From: Actinocorallia sp. API 0066
Lineage (GTDB): Bacteria; Actinomycetota; Actinomycetes; Streptosporangiales; Streptosporangiaceae
DNA length: 64,000 bases
Assembly: GCF_020991275.1 (NCBI RefSeq)
Contig: NZ_JAJLQY010000007.1
Span: 1 to 64,000, forward strand
Direction of reading: 5' to 3'
Shown: piece after piece, positions 39,122 to 48,761 of the stretch
Layout: every line of letters starts with the position of its first letter
How positions within the stretch are numbered: position 1 is the stretch's first letter
Notes under the pieces: generated by a model
Seen by the model: the letters and a program-made list of their open reading frames with translations, nothing else
What the model was told of the DNA's origin: nothing
The model's database searches: none
Program-made: the position numbers and the translations under genes

Positions 39122-40189
39122 GTGGAAGCGATACTCCTGGTCGGGGGCAAGGGAACGAGGCTGCGGCCGTTGACGATCTCCACCCCGAAGCCACTGCTGC
39201 CGACCGCGGGCGTGCCCTTCCTGGCGCACCAGTTGGCCAGGGCGAGCGCGGCGGGCATCACCCGCATCGTCTTCGCCACCTCCTACCGGTCGGAGATGTT
39301 CGAGGCGGCTTTTGGGAACGAGGCTTACGGGCTGGAACTCGTCTATGTGGACGAGGCGCGTCCGTTGGGCACGGGCGGCGCGATCCGGAACGCGGGCCAG
39401 GCGCTGGTGAGCAAGCCGGACGATCCGGTCCTCGTGCTCAACGGCGACATCCTGTCCGGCCACTCCATCCCCGACCAGGTGCAGACCCACCTGGACTCCG
39501 AGGCGGCCGTCACCCTTCACCTCACCGAGGTGGACGACCCTTCGCGGTTCGGGTGTGTGCCGACGTCGCCCGACGGCAGGGTCACCGCCTTCCTGGAGAA
39601 GACGAACAACCCCGTCACCAACCGGATCAACGCGGGCTCCTACGTGTTCCGCCGCGAGGTGATCGACACGATCCCCTTCAACGAGGTCGTCTCGGTGGAG
39701 CGGGAGACGTTCCCCGGCCTGATCGCGGCGGGCGAGACGGTCATGGGCTTTGTGGACGCGCACTACTGGCTCGACGTCGGCACGCCCTCGGCGTTCGTGC
39801 GCGGCTCCTGCGACCTCGTCACGGGCCTGCTGGAGTCGCCGGCGCTGCCGGGCAAGCCGGGCCCCATGCTGGCCCTGGAGGGCGCGAACGTGTCGCCGCG
39901 GGCCGTCGTCACGGCGGGCACCGTGGTCGGCTGCGACGCGACGATCGAGGCGGGTTCGACGGTCAGCGGGAGCGTCCTGTTCGACGAGGCGGTCGTGGCC
40001 AAGGGCGCGTGGGTGCGCAACTCGGTGCTGGGCCGGGGCGCACGGGTGGCGTCCGGCGCGATGCTGGACGGCGCGATCCTCGGTGACGGCGCCGTCGTCG
40101 GCCCCGGCAACGAGCTCGGCGACGGGCTGCGGCTGTGGCCGGGCATCGAGCTGCCGCCGACGGCCGTCCGGTTCTCCAGCGACGTGTAG
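39122..40189 (+). CDS. manC: Mannose-1-phosphate guanylyltransferase-like NDP-sugar pyrophosphorylase
   Basis: A 355-residue sugar-nucleotide pyrophosphorylase. The nucleotide-binding LVGGKGTRLRPLT and TPKPLLPTAG lie at the N terminus, with VLNGDIL, NAGSYVFRREV and VDAHYWLDVGTPSAF further in. A left-handed beta-helix of hexapeptide repeats occupies about residues 255-345 (VSPRAVVTAGTVVGCDATIEAGSTV). This architecture is the actinobacterial GDP-mannose enzyme (Rv3264c type): GTP plus mannose-1-P gives GDP-mannose. It follows AGGTG before the GTG, with TAGGCT (39066-39071) as a likely -10. The next gene starts inside its stop codon. manB at 55367 would supply mannose-1-P. Glucose or another base is possible from sequence alone. 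Confidence 0.8.
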   Translation: MEAILLVGGKGTRLRPLTISTPKPLLPTAGVPFLAHQLARASAAGITRIVFATSYRSEMFEAAFGNEAYGLELVYVDEARPLGTGGAIRNAGQALVSKPDDPVLVLNGDILSGHSIPDQVQTHLDSEAAVTLHLTEVDDPSRFGCVPTSPDGRVTAFLEKTNNPVTNRINAGSYVFRREVIDTIPFNEVVSVERETFPGLIAAGETVMGFVDAHYWLDVGTPSAFVRGSCDLVTGLLESPALPGKPGPMLALEGANVSPRAVVTAGTVVGCDATIEAGSTVSGSVLFDEAVVAKGAWVRNSVLGRGARVASGAMLDGAILGDGAVVGPGNELGDGLRLWPGIELPPTAVRFSSDV

Positions 40190-41088
40190 TGCCGACCCGC
40201 GTCTGGGAGGCGCCGTGGCCGGTGCGGCCGCGGCGCACCCTCGCGGTGTACCGGCGGGGTCCGCACGACCCCGCCTATCGGGTGACCCCTGACGGCACCG
40301 TCTGGCGCGCCTCCCGCACGCCGGAAGGGCCGGGCGCGTTGGCGGTGTCCGCGTCGGGCGGGCGGGTGGAGGCGGAGGCGTGGGGTCCGGGCGCGGAGTG
40401 GCTGTTGGAGTCGCTGCCCGCGCTGCTGGGCGCGGAGGACGAGCCGGAGAGGCTCGTTCCGGTGGACGACGTGGTGAAGGACGCGGCCCGTAGGTTCCCG
40501 TTCCGGATAGCGCGGTCGGGCCTGGTGTTCGAGGCGCTCGTCCCGGCCGTCCTGGAGCAGAAGGTGCCGGGCGCCGAGGCGTGGCGGGCCTGGGGGTACC
40601 TGCTGCGGCGGTTCGGCGAGCCCGCGCCGGGCGTGCCGGAGCTGCGGGTGCCGCCGCCGCCGGAGGTGTGGGCGCGGATCCCGTCGTGGGAGTGGCACAG
40701 GGCGGGCGCGGAGGCCGTCCGTGGGCGGACCATCATCGGTGCCGCGCGGGCCCGGCTGGAACGCGAGCCGGGAGAGGGGCCCGTGGGGCGCGCTGAGGGC
40801 GCCGCGGCGCGGTTGGGGGCGCTGCCGGGGGTCGGGCCCTGGACGGTCGCGGAGGTCCGCCAGCGGGCGCTGGGCGACCCGGACGCGGTGTCGGTGGGCG
40901 ACTACAACCTTCCGGGGATCGTCGGCTGGGCGTTCCTGGGCCGCAAGGTGGACGACGCGACGATGTTGGAGCTGCTGGAGCCGTACCGGGGGCAGCGCTA
41001 CCGCGTCACGACGTTGCTGCAGCTCGCGGGGCATACGCCGCCGAAGCGCGGACCCCGCCTGAGCGTTCGGGATTACCGGGGCTTTTAG
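40189..41088 (+). CDS. AlkA-type DNA-3-methyladenine glycosylase (HhH-GPD)
   Basis: A 299-residue base-excision glycosylase. The helix-hairpin-helix LGALPGVGPWTVAEVRQRALG is followed by the catalytic Asp in AVSVGDYNLPGIVGWAF. KFPFR- and VLEQKVPGAEAWRAW-type segments match the AlkA core. It excises alkylated bases such as 3-methyladenine, leaving abasic sites. GTG 40189 shares its first base with the TAG stop of the pyrophosphorylase gene, so the two are coupled although functionally unrelated. The N-terminal 100 residues are divergent. An 85-base gap follows, containing the fbiC promoter. Confidence 0.82.
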   Translation: MPTRVWEAPWPVRPRRTLAVYRRGPHDPAYRVTPDGTVWRASRTPEGPGALAVSASGGRVEAEAWGPGAEWLLESLPALLGAEDEPERLVPVDDVVKDAARRFPFRIARSGLVFEALVPAVLEQKVPGAEAWRAWGYLLRRFGEPAPGVPELRVPPPPEVWARIPSWEWHRAGAEAVRGRTIIGAARARLEREPGEGPVGRAEGAAARLGALPGVGPWTVAEVRQRALGDPDAVSVGDYNLPGIVGWAFLGRKVDDATMLELLEPYRGQRYRVTTLLQLAGHTPPKRGPRLSVRDYRGF

Positions 41089-41173
41089 CGGGGTTCTTTA
41101 CGTTCATATGACTTTCGTCTGTTGTGGGGGGTCTGCCCTGTTCCCACTATGACGCTTGGCATAGAGTGCGCTC

Positions 41174-43720
41174 ATGGAGAGCGCAGTGAGTGAATCCGGG
41201 CTGCGCCGCGCCCTGGCGCGCGCCCGCGACGGCAAGACCCTCGACCGGGCCGAGGCCGCGGTCCTGCTCCACGCGCGAGGAGAGCACCTCGACCAACTGC
41301 TCGCCCACGCCGCCCGCACCCGCGACGCCGGTCTGCGCGACGCCGGACGCCCCGGCGTCATCACCTACAGCCGCAAGGTGTTCATCCCGCTGACGCGGCT
41401 CTGCCGCGACCGCTGTGGCTACTGTACGTTCGCCACCGCCCCGCACAAGCTCCCGGCGCCGTTCCTCAGCCCCGACGAGGTGCTCGACATCGCCCGTCAG
41501 GGCGCGGCGCTCGGCTGCAAGGAGGCACTCTTCACGCTCGGCGACCGGCCCGAGGACCGCTGGCACCAGGCCCGCGAATGGCTGGACGAGCAAGGCTACG
41601 ACGACACCCTCTCCTACGTGCGCGCGATGGCCATCCGCGTGCTTGAGGAGACGGGCCTGCTACCGCACCTCAACCCCGGTGTCCTGTCCTGGCGCGACTT
41701 CCAGCGGCTCAAGCCCGTCGCGCCGTCCATGGGGATGATGCTGGAGACCACCGCGACCCGCCTGTTCACCGAGAAGGGCGGGCCGCACTACGGCTCGCCC
41801 GACAAGGACCCGGCCGTCCGGCTGCGGGTGCTGGAAGACGCGGGGCGCTGCAACGTCCCCTTCACCACCGGCATCCTCATCGGCATCGGCGAGACCATCG
41901 AGGAACGCGCCGACGCGCTGTTCGCGATCCGCAGGACCATGCGCGAGTACGGCGCGATCCAGGAGGTCATCGTCCAGAACTTCCGCGCCAAGCCGGACAC
42001 CGCCATGCGCGGCACGCCGGACGCGGAACTCGCCGAACTCGCCGCGACGATCGCCGTCGCCCGGCTCGTCCTCGGGCCCAAGGCGCGCATCCAGGCCCCG
42101 CCCAACCTCGTGGACGACGAGTACGCGCTGATGCTGCGGGCCGGGATCGACGACTGGGGCGGGGTGTCCCCGCTGACGCCCGACCACGTCAACCCCGAGC
42201 GTCCGTGGCCGCAGATAGACGAACTCGCTTCCCGGACGGCCTCGGCGGGGTTCACCCTGCGGGAGCGGCTCACGATCTATCCGGAGTACGTGAAGAAGGG
42301 AGAGCCGTGGCTGGACCCGCGCCTCGTGGAGCACGTCCGGGCGCTCTCCACACCTGACGGGCTCGCCGCGGAGGACGCGGTGGTGGAAGGCCGTCCCTGG
42401 CAGGAGCCGGACGGAGGGTTCGCCTCCCCGCTCGGGCGGACGGACCTGCACGTCGCCATCGACAGCGAAGGGCGCACGTCCGACAGGCGCGACGACTTCG
42501 ACGAGGTGTACGGCGACTGGGACGCGCTGCGCGACAGGGTGCGCGCCCCCGAGCGGTTCGACGCCGACGTCAAGGCAGCGCTGGCGGCGGCCGAACGGGA
42601 CCCGGCGGGGCTGTCGGACGAGCACGCGCTCGCCCTGCTGCACGCCGACGGGCCCGAACTCACCGCGCTCGCCCGGATCGCCGACGACCTGCGGCGCGAG
42701 GTGAACGGCGACGACGTCACCTACGTGGTGACCCGGAACATCAACTTCACCAACGTCTGCTACACGGGATGCCGCTTCTGCGCGTTCGCTCAGCGGCGCA
42801 CCGACGCGGACGCCTACAGCCTCTCCCTGTCGCAGGTCGGCGACCGCGTCGACCAGGCGTGGGAGGCGGGGGCCACAGAGATCTGCATGCAGGGCGGCAT
42901 CCACCCCGACCTTCCGGGAACCGCGTACTTCGACCTCGCCCGTGAGGTGAAGAAGCGGCAGCCCGACATCCACCTGCACTCCTACAGCCCGATGGAGGTC
43001 GTCAACGGCGTCGCCCGCACCGGGCTGTCCCTGCGCGAGTGGCTCATCGCCGCCAAGGAGGCGGGGGTGGACTCGCTGCCCGGCACCGCCGCCGAGATCC
43101 TCGACGACGACGTCCGCTGGGTGCTGACCAAGGGCAAGCTCCCGACGTCGGCGTGGGTCGACGTGGTGAGGACCGCCCACTCGGTGGGGCTGCCCACCAC
43201 GTCCACGATGATGTACGGGCATGTGGACACGCCCGCGCACTGGGTCGGGCACCTGAGGCTGCTCCGCTCCCTCCAGGAGGAGACGGGCGGATTCACCGAG
43301 TTCGTGCTGCTGCCCTTCGTGCACCACAACGCGCCGATCTACCTGGCGGGCATCGCGCGGCCGGGGCCGACGGTGCGGGAGAACCGCGCCGTCCACGCGC
43401 TGGCCCGGATCCTCCTGCACGGCGCCATCGACAACATCCAGACGAGCTGGGTGAAGCTTTCGGACGACCTGTGCACCGAGGTCCTCCAGGGCGGCGTGAA
43501 CGACCTGGGCGGCACCCTCATGGAGGAGACGATCTCCCGTATGGCGGGCTCCGGGAACGGGTCGTTCAAGACGATCTCGTCCCTGGAGTCCATCGCCGCG
43601 CGCGCGGGCCGTCCCGCCGTCCAGCGCACCACGACCTACGGACGTCCCACCTCCGAACGTCTGGCGGCCGCTCGCAAGACCGACGGCGTAGGCCACTTCT
43701 TGCCCCTCGCCACGGCCTGA
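41174..43720 (+). CDS. fbiC: FO synthase, CofG-CofH fusion
   Basis: An 848-residue bifunctional radical-SAM enzyme that makes 7,8-didemethyl-8-hydroxy-5-deazariboflavin (FO) from tyrosine and a ribityl-uracil intermediate, the chromophore of coenzyme F420. The CofG half has the 4Fe-4S cluster motif C77-x3-C81-x2-C84 ([12 protein letters not shown]). The CofH half has C529-x3-C533-x2-C536 ([11 protein letters not shown]). Each half shows the usual GIHPDLP- or GDRPEDRW-type second motif. Length matches known FbiC (about 850). ATG 41174 is preceded by TAGAGT (41162-41167) with exactly 6 bases between, so the mRNA is probably leaderless. A GC-rich hairpin follows. Confidence 0.96.
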   Translation: MESAVSESGLRRALARARDGKTLDRAEAAVLLHARGEHLDQLLAHAARTRDAGLRDAGRPGVITYSRKVFIPLTRLCRDRCGYCTFATAPHKLPAPFLSPDEVLDIARQGAALGCKEALFTLGDRPEDRWHQAREWLDEQGYDDTLSYVRAMAIRVLEETGLLPHLNPGVLSWRDFQRLKPVAPSMGMMLETTATRLFTEKGGPHYGSPDKDPAVRLRVLEDAGRCNVPFTTGILIGIGETIEERADALFAIRRTMREYGAIQEVIVQNFRAKPDTAMRGTPDAELAELAATIAVARLVLGPKARIQAPPNLVDDEYALMLRAGIDDWGGVSPLTPDHVNPERPWPQIDELASRTASAGFTLRERLTIYPEYVKKGEPWLDPRLVEHVRALSTPDGLAAEDAVVEGRPWQEPDGGFASPLGRTDLHVAIDSEGRTSDRRDDFDEVYGDWDALRDRVRAPERFDADVKAALAAAERDPAGLSDEHALALLHADGPELTALARIADDLRREVNGDDVTYVVTRNINFTNVCYTGCRFCAFAQRRTDADAYSLSLSQVGDRVDQAWEAGATEICMQGGIHPDLPGTAYFDLAREVKKRQPDIHLHSYSPMEVVNGVARTGLSLREWLIAAKEAGVDSLPGTAAEILDDDVRWVLTKGKLPTSAWVDVVRTAHSVGLPTTSTMMYGHVDTPAHWVGHLRLLRSLQEETGGFTEFVLLPFVHHNAPIYLAGIARPGPTVRENRAVHALARILLHGAIDNIQTSWVKLSDDLCTEVLQGGVNDLGGTLMEETISRMAGSGNGSFKTISSLESIAARAGRPAVQRTTTYGRPTSERLAAARKTDGVGHFLPLATA

Positions 43721-43739
43721 CCCGTCCCGTCCGTCCCGT

Positions 43740-43770
43740 CCGCCCCGAGTGCCGCGCGCGCTCGGGGCGG
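43740..43770 (+). terminator. fbiC terminator hairpin
   Basis: CCGCCCCGAG (43740-43749) and CTCGGGGCGG (43761-43770) form a 10-bp stem with an 11-base loop, 20 bases after the fbiC stop. There is no U-run. Short CCGTC-type direct repeats precede it. Confidence 0.6.
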
Positions 43771-43840
43771 CTCGGTGGGTCGTTCGTGGCGGAGTGGGGG
43801 GATGTGCGACGGTTGGGGCTGGTGGGGGAAGATCATAGGC

Positions 43841-45232
43841 ATGGGTGGAAAACGGGGGGTGCGGCGGGGGAGTGTGCTCGTCGCGTATCTGTTCACTGTG
43901 GTGATGGCGGGGACGACGCTGCCGACGCCGCTGTACGCGATCTACGCGGGGCGGCTGGACCTGTCGCCGTTGATGGTGACGGTGATCTACGCGGTTTACG
44001 CGGTGGGGGTGCTGGGAACGCTCCAGGTGTTCGGGCGGGTGTCCGACCATGTGGGGCGGCGGGCGGTGTTGGTGGGGGCCGTGGGGTTCTCGGCGGTGTC
44101 GGCGCTGGTGTTCATGGAGTTCTCGGGGCTTGCGGGACTGTTCGTGGGACGGGTGGTGTCAGGGGTGTCAGCGGGGTTGATGACGGGTGCGGCCACGGCC
44201 TATCTGGCTGAGCTGGAAGCGCCGTTGGGGGATCGGGGCAAGGCCGGTTTGATGGCCACGCTCGCGAACATGGGCGGGCTCGGGCTCGGGCCGCTGATCG
44301 CGGGGGTTCTCGCCGACCATGTGGCACGGCCGCTCTTCACGCCGTTCCTGGTGGGGATGCTGCTGCTCGCCCCGGTCGGGCTGGTCTTCGCGTGGCGGCT
44401 ACCGGAGACGGTGGCACGGCGCGACGGTCTCCGCGCGGGGGTGAGCTTCCAGCGGGCGTCGGTGCCCGCCGCGATCCGGGCGCCCTTCCTCGCCGCCTCG
44501 ATAGCGGCGCTGGCGTCGTTCTCGCTGCTCGGCTTCGTCACCGCGCTGGCCGGGCAGGTGCTCGCCGAGGGGCTGGGCAACCACAGCCATCAGACGGCGG
44601 GCCTGCTGGCCGCGCTGATGTTCGGCGCGGCGGCCGTCGCGCAGGTCGCGGCGGGGAGGTTCCCGCCGAAGACCGCGATCCTGGCGGGCCTGGCGGTGTT
44701 CCCCGTGGGGGCCGCGGTGATGGTCGCGGCGGTGGCGGCGGCGTCGCTGCCGCTGCTGGTGGTCGGCGCGCTCGTCGGCGGGCTCGGCGTGGGCCTGGCG
44801 TTCCGCGCGGGGCTGACGCTCATGACGCTGGTCGCGCCGGAGGACCGCAGGGGCGAGGTGATCTCGGCGTTCTTCCTCGTGGCCTACGTGGGGCTGACGA
44901 TCCCCGTGGTGGCCTCCGGCGTCCTGGTGACCCTCACGTCGCTGCTGGACACCACGATCGTCCTCGCGGTCTTCCTGACGGTGCTGGCCGCCGTCTCCGC
45001 CGCCGTCATCACCCGCATCCCGGGCCCGCGCCCCTTACCGGCGGCGGCTAGCGGATCTCGACGAACGCGTCGGGCAGGCGCGGGGGGCGGTCTCTGGGCT
45101 CGGCGGCGGCGTGGCCGACGGCGATGGCGCCCATCGGGTCCCACGCGTCGGGCAGACCGAGGGTCGCGCGGACCACCGGACGGCAGAACATCGTGCTGGA
45201 GACCCAGCAGGAGGCCAGGTTCTCGGCTGTGA
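43841..45232 (+). CDS. MFS transporter with an antisense-encoded C-terminal tail
   Basis: A 463-residue major facilitator. About 12 hydrophobic segments occupy residues 10-400, with [14 protein letters not shown] (the MFS loop 2-3 motif) and an acidic/basic loop [16 protein letters not shown]. The membrane domain ends near 45050, where a TAG occurs in another frame. The reading frame instead runs on for about 60 Arg/Gly-rich residues fully antisense to the fbiB 3' end. That tail is probably non-functional and may reflect a small frameshift near 45,045. ATG 43841 was chosen from the family N terminus; the ribosome site is weak. The substrate is unknown. It lies between fbiC and fbiB. Confidence 0.75.
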   Translation: MGGKRGVRRGSVLVAYLFTVVMAGTTLPTPLYAIYAGRLDLSPLMVTVIYAVYAVGVLGTLQVFGRVSDHVGRRAVLVGAVGFSAVSALVFMEFSGLAGLFVGRVVSGVSAGLMTGAATAYLAELEAPLGDRGKAGLMATLANMGGLGLGPLIAGVLADHVARPLFTPFLVGMLLLAPVGLVFAWRLPETVARRDGLRAGVSFQRASVPAAIRAPFLAASIAALASFSLLGFVTALAGQVLAEGLGNHSHQTAGLLAALMFGAAAVAQVAAGRFPPKTAILAGLAVFPVGAAVMVAAVAAASLPLLVVGALVGGLGVGLAFRAGLTLMTLVAPEDRRGEVISAFFLVAYVGLTIPVVASGVLVTLTSLLDTTIVLAVFLTVLAAVSAAVITRIPGPRPLPAAASGSRRTRRAGAGGGLWARRRRGRRRWRPSGPTRRADRGSRGPPDGRTSCWRPSRRPGSRL

Positions 45233-46319
45233 GGCCCACGAGGAGGTTCTGCACGGCCGCGCCCGTCGAGACGAGGAACATCTCCCGCTCGGCGGCGTTG
45301 CGGCGCGCGTCGGGGTAGTCGTGCAGGCCCGCCGACGTGTCCAGGCACGGGACGATCAGGTAGGGCGCGCGGCGCAGGACGTCGCCACGGCGCAGGCGCC
45401 TGGTGACGGACTCCTCGGTGAAGCCGTCCGCCTCCAGGTCGGCCCGCCAGGCGTCGCGCATGGCGTCGAGCAGGCCCAGCCGTGACTCGGGCGACTCCAG
45501 CAGCACGAACCGCCACGGCGTCGTGTGGTGCGGGGCGGGAGCCGTCAGGGCTGCCGAGAGCGCGCGGCGGACCGCCTCGCCGTCCACCGGCCGCGCGGTG
45601 AACTCGCGGATGGTGCGGCGGGCGTGCAGGAGTTCGGCGCCGCCCCAGCGGAAGAGGTCCTCGGCCGGGTCGCGCACGAGGGCGCGGGCGCCGGGGCCGT
45701 CCGCTTCCGTCACCAGATGGGCCAGGCCCCGGATGACGGCCACCGGGACGCCGTCGAGCTTGCCCTTGGCCAGCTCCGCGGCGGCCGCCAGCTCGTCGGC
45801 GACGGCGGTGACGGTCGCCTCCAGGAGGTTGCCGTGGGTGTCGGTGCGGCCCCTGAAGTCGTCCAGCGGGTCCAGGCCCGCCGCGCCGATCGCGACGTCC
45901 GTCTGACCGGCCCGCCACGGCCGTCCGAACGTGTCGGAGACGAGCACCGCCACGCGGGCCGGGAGCGCGGCCCGCAGCGCGCGCGCTGACGCGTCGGGAT
46001 CCTCCGGCAGGAGCAGGACGGTGCCGGGCGCCGTGTTGGAGGCGTCCACCCCGGCGGCGGCCATGACGAGCCCCTGCCTTGTCTCCACGATGCGGGTGCG
46101 GCCCTTGCGGGCCACCACGCGCACCGTCTCGGAGTCGATGGCCTTCTCCCTGTCGTCGGCCTGGAGCACGCGCCCCTCGGCCTTGCTGACGACCTTGGAG
46201 GTGACGACGAGGATGTCGCCGTCCCGCAGGTCGGGCGCCGCGGCGGTGATGAGCGCCGCGAGGTCGTCGCCCGGCCTGATCTCGGGCAGGCCCGCGATCC
46301 CGCTTATCTCGATGCTCAC
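45048..46319 (-). CDS. fbiB: Bifunctional F420-0 gamma-glutamyl ligase / dehydro-F420-0 reductase
   Basis: A 423-residue two-domain protein. Residues 1 to about 245 are the CofE ligase ([53 protein letters not shown]), which adds the poly-gamma-glutamate tail of F420 using GTP. Residues about 250-423 are an FMN nitroreductase-fold domain ([45 protein letters not shown]), which reduces dehydro-F420-0 in actinobacteria. The GTG start overlaps the fbiA stop by 4 bases. Its 3' end is antisense to the extended MFS tail over 185 bases. Confidence 0.95.
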   Translation of the reverse strand: MSIEISGIAGLPEIRPGDDLAALITAAAPDLRDGDILVVTSKVVSKAEGRVLQADDREKAIDSETVRVVARKGRTRIVETRQGLVMAAAGVDASNTAPGTVLLLPEDPDASARALRAALPARVAVLVSDTFGRPWRAGQTDVAIGAAGLDPLDDFRGRTDTHGNLLEATVTAVADELAAAAELAKGKLDGVPVAVIRGLAHLVTEADGPGARALVRDPAEDLFRWGGAELLHARRTIREFTARPVDGEAVRRALSAALTAPAPHHTTPWRFVLLESPESRLGLLDAMRDAWRADLEADGFTEESVTRRLRRGDVLRRAPYLIVPCLDTSAGLHDYPDARRNAAEREMFLVSTGAAVQNLLVGLTAENLASCWVSSTMFCRPVVRATLGLPDAWDPMGAIAVGHAAAEPRDRPPRLPDAFVEIR

Positions 46320-47287
46320 GCCGTCTCCTTACCCGGGTCCGCCGTGAGCTCTAGGGCGAGGTCCACAGCCGCCTGGGCGAGTGCGCGCGTCGCCTCCGGG
46401 TCGGACATGAGGAGCGGTCGCGCGCGCACGGCGATGTCCTCAAGGCCGGGGGAGGCGAAGTGCGGGCCGTCCTCGGTGGCCACGAGCCAGCCGTTCAGCA
46501 GGGCCGGGCCGTAGAAGCCCGCGACGGCCGCCGCCGACGTCTCGACGCCGATCGCGGTCAGGCAGGCGTCGGCCATGCCGCGCACGGGTAGGCCGCCGAT
46601 GATGGGCGACACGCCCACGACGGTCTTGGCCTTGAGCGCGTCCCTGATGCCGGGGACGGCGAGGATGGTTCCGATGCTCACCACGGGGTTGGAAGGCGGG
46701 AACAGCACGAAGTCCGCCTCGGCGATCGCCGCGAGGACGCCGGGCGCGGGCTTCGCCTCGTCCGCGCCCACCGGCGTGATGGCCAGCGCGGGCACCGACG
46801 CCCGCAGCCGCACCCACCACTCCTGGAAGTGCACGGCGCGGCGGCCCCGCTCGTCCTCGACGACGACGTGGGTCTCGACGCGGTCGTCCGTCATCGGCAG
46901 GAGGCGGACGCCGGGCTTCCACCGGTCGCACAGCGCCTCGGTGACCTGGGAGAGCGGGTACCCGGCGTCGATCATCTGGGTGCGCACGATGTGCGTGGCG
47001 AAGTCGCGGTCGCCCAGGCCGAACCACTGGGGTTCGACGCCGTACGCGGCGAGCTCCTCCTTGACCTTGAAGGACTCGTCGGCGCGGCCCCAGCCCTGCT
47101 CCTCGTTGATGCCACCGCCCAGCGTGTACATCACGGTGTCCAGATCGGGACAGACCTTGAGCCCGAACAGATGGATATCGTCACCGGTGTTGCCGATGAC
47201 CGTCACCTCGGCGTCCGGAACCGCCGCCTTGAGCCCGCGCAGGAAGCGCGCGCCGCCTATCCCCCCGGCCAGAACCACGATTTTCAC
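46316..47287 (-). CDS. fbiA: LPPG/EPPG:FO phospho-transferase (CofD/FbiA)
   Basis: A 323-residue enzyme that transfers the phospholactate/phosphoenolpyruvate moiety from the guanylylated precursor to FO. The N terminus [19 protein letters not shown] is the CofD signature. [46 protein letters not shown] and [17 protein letters not shown] are all typical, and length is normal. The GTG start has GGAAG about 11 bases upstream. It forms a two-gene operon with fbiB and is divergent from the 47366 membrane gene, with 78 bases between starts. The guanylyltransferase fbiD is not in the window. Confidence 0.95.
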   Translation of the reverse strand: MKIVVLAGGIGGARFLRGLKAAVPDAEVTVIGNTGDDIHLFGLKVCPDLDTVMYTLGGGINEEQGWGRADESFKVKEELAAYGVEPQWFGLGDRDFATHIVRTQMIDAGYPLSQVTEALCDRWKPGVRLLPMTDDRVETHVVVEDERGRRAVHFQEWWVRLRASVPALAITPVGADEAKPAPGVLAAIAEADFVLFPPSNPVVSIGTILAVPGIRDALKAKTVVGVSPIIGGLPVRGMADACLTAIGVETSAAAVAGFYGPALLNGWLVATEDGPHFASPGLEDIAVRARPLLMSDPEATRALAQAAVDLALELTADPGKETA

Positions 47288-47365
47288 GGTTCAAGTCTTC
47301 CATCCCTGCGATACGCTACGCGCCCTGGGATGAGCCGCCCAAATACCCCATTATGGAGTGATCCA

Positions 47366-48199
47366 GTGAACACCGAAGCCTTGCAGCGGCTGCGCGAACC
47401 CGCCGCCTTTGTGCTGCTGGGAGCCGCCGCCCTCCAGCTTCTGGCCGGGCTGATCTCGCTGTTCTCGGGGAGTTTCACCGCGAACGCCTATTACGAGACC
47501 GGAAGCTTCGGCCTGTTCGCCGGGATTGGACTCTCCGCGCTCGGCGTCCTCACGGTGATCTTCGCCACGTACGGGACCCCGTCGCCGCAGGCCAAGAACA
47601 TCGTCACGGGCGCCCTCGCCGTCCTCGCCCTGGGCGCCGCGCTCGGCCTGCTGTGCCTGTTCGCCGGGCTGCTCGCCGACTCCCGCTTCATCAGCGGGGG
47701 CTCCAAGGCCGCCGCGTTCTTCTGGGGCCTGAGCAAGCTCGCCGTGACGGGCGCCGCCGCCTACTACGCCTTCCTGAACTTCAGGACCTTCCAGCCGGCC
47801 CGTCCGGCGCCCGTCCCGGGGCAGGTCTACGGGCAGCAGCCTTACGGCGAACCGTACGGTCAGCAGGCGCAGTACGGCCAGCAGCCGCAGCAGTACGGCC
47901 AGCCCCAGTACGGCGTGCAGGACCCGTACGCGCAGCAGCCCACGGCGCAGCCCGCGCAGGACCCCTACGGCCAGCAGCCGCAGCAGTACGGGCAGCCCGC
48001 CGCGCCGCAGTACGGCCAGCCGCAGGACCCGTACGGGCAGCAGCAGTACGGCCAGCCCGCGCAGCCGGGCCAGCCCGCGCCGGGCCAGCAGCCGCAGCCC
48101 GACCAGGGCCAGTGGACCCGGCAGTTCGGCGAGGATCCGTCCGCGCAGCCCCAGCAGAATGACCAGAACTGGTATCGCGGGGATCAAGGTCCGCAATAA
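47366..48199 (+). CDS. Four-TM protein with a Gln/Tyr/Pro/Gly-rich low-complexity tail
   Basis: A 277-residue protein of unknown function. Four hydrophobic segments cover residues about 15-150 (AAFVLLGAAALQLLAGLISLF, FGLFAGIGLSALGVLTVIFATYG and two more). Residues about 155-270 are low complexity, made of irregular YGQQPQQYGQP-like repeats, ending in DQNWYRGDQG. Membrane topology puts both ends in the cytoplasm if four TMs are right, so the tail would be cytoplasmic. Tails of this composition often mediate self-association. GTG 47366 has GGAG 7 bases upstream. It lies directly upstream of whiB but is separated from it by a distinct promoter. Confidence 0.7.
   Translation: MNTEALQRLREPAAFVLLGAAALQLLAGLISLFSGSFTANAYYETGSFGLFAGIGLSALGVLTVIFATYGTPSPQAKNIVTGALAVLALGAALGLLCLFAGLLADSRFISGGSKAAAFFWGLSKLAVTGAAAYYAFLNFRTFQPARPAPVPGQVYGQQPYGEPYGQQAQYGQQPQQYGQPQYGVQDPYAQQPTAQPAQDPYGQQPQQYGQPAAPQYGQPQDPYGQQQYGQPAQPGQPAPGQQPQPDQGQWTRQFGEDPSAQPQQNDQNWYRGDQGPQ
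47820..48105 (+). repeat. Degenerate in-frame repeats encoding Tyr-Gly-Gln-Gln/Pro units
   Basis: CAGTACGGCCAGC-like units recur irregularly about ten times, encoding YGQQP/YGQP/DPYGQQ blocks in the tail of the 47366 protein. Spacing is codon-phased and irregular, so this is coding low-complexity, not CRISPR. Confidence 0.75.
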
Positions 48200-48266
48200 T
48201 CGGCCCCAGGAGCGCGGAGCTTCGCCCGGATAACCCATAGTTCACCCCACCTGTGGCCCCTGCCGC

Positions 48267-48310
48267 TTGACGCACGAGGGACTACACACGTGTAATTTCG
48301 AGTGTGTAGT
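48267..48310 (+). promoter_or_regulatory. whiB promoter with nested inverted repeats
   Basis: TTGACG (48267-48272), 18 bases, TGTAAT (48291-48296) is a near-consensus vegetative promoter, rare in this GC-rich window. A perfect 9-bp inverted repeat, ACTACACAC (48281-48289) and GTGTGTAGT (48302-48310), brackets the -10. An 8-base palindrome ACACGTGT (48286-48293) overlaps it. A regulator bound here would control polymerase access directly. Confidence 0.65.
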
Positions 48311-48351
48311 TCTGACCGGGGGGCTCTACGGGGGCGGCTAGGAGGGTGCGC

Positions 48352-48618
48352 ATGGGCGAGATCGTGATCCCGCTTGCGCACGGCGCAGACGAAGGTGAGG
48401 AGTCGGGCTGGCAGGAGCGCGCCCTGTGCGCTCAGACCGATCCGGAAGCGTTCTTTCCGGAGAAGGGCGGCTCGACCCGCGAGGCCAAGAAGGTGTGCCG
48501 GGCTTGCGAGGTCCGCGCGGAGTGTCTGGAGTACGCGCTCCAGCACGACGAGCGGTTCGGGATCTGGGGCGGCCTGTCGGAACGGGAGCGGCGCAAGCTC
48601 AAGCGCGCCGCCGTCTGA
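48352..48618 (+). CDS. whiB: WhiB-type 4Fe-4S transcription regulator
   Basis: An 88-residue Wbl protein closest by eye to Streptomyces WhiB / mycobacterial WhiB2 (WhmD). The segment WQERALCAQTDPEAFFPEKGGSTREAKKVC matches WhiB itself almost residue for residue. The four cluster Cys are in ALCAQ, KKVCRACEVRAEC, and GIWGGLSERERRKLKRAA provides the G-V/I-W-G-G turn and basic tail. Such proteins bind the housekeeping sigma factor and, with WhiA in streptomycetes, drive septation in sporulation. ATG 48352 has AGGAGG 6 bases upstream; the in-frame GTG at 48346 lies too close to that site. It is followed by a strong hairpin. Confidence 0.93.
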   Translation: MGEIVIPLAHGADEGEESGWQERALCAQTDPEAFFPEKGGSTREAKKVCRACEVRAECLEYALQHDERFGIWGGLSERERRKLKRAAV

Positions 48619-48690
48619 GACCGGCGCCGGACGGGGCGGCGACGACACGTCCCGGCGCTGACCGAGACCGGGCGGTCACAGTAGAGTGGG

Positions 48691-48724
48691 CAGCCGCGTG
48701 GACCACGGGTCCGCGCGGCTGTTC
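48691..48724 (+). terminator. Hairpin between whiB and the large GT2 gene (terminator or leader attenuator)
   Basis: CAGCCGCG (48691-48698) pairs with CGCGGCTG (48714-48721), and inside it GGACC (48700-48704) pairs with GGTCC (48708-48712), followed by TTCTCATTTCTT. It can end the whiB transcript. A possible promoter, CTGACC-N18-TAGAGT (48658-48687), starts just before it, which would make it the leader of the next gene. Confidence 0.7.
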
Positions 48725-48761
48725 TCATTTCTTCCCCGCCTCCTCCCTTTTGTGAGCATTC

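Noticed and set aside
47820-48105. Repeated CAGTACGGCCAG units considered as a CRISPR-like or satellite array
   Set aside because: Units are irregular, codon-phased and encode a continuous YGQQP-rich protein tail; there are no spacers and no cas genes.
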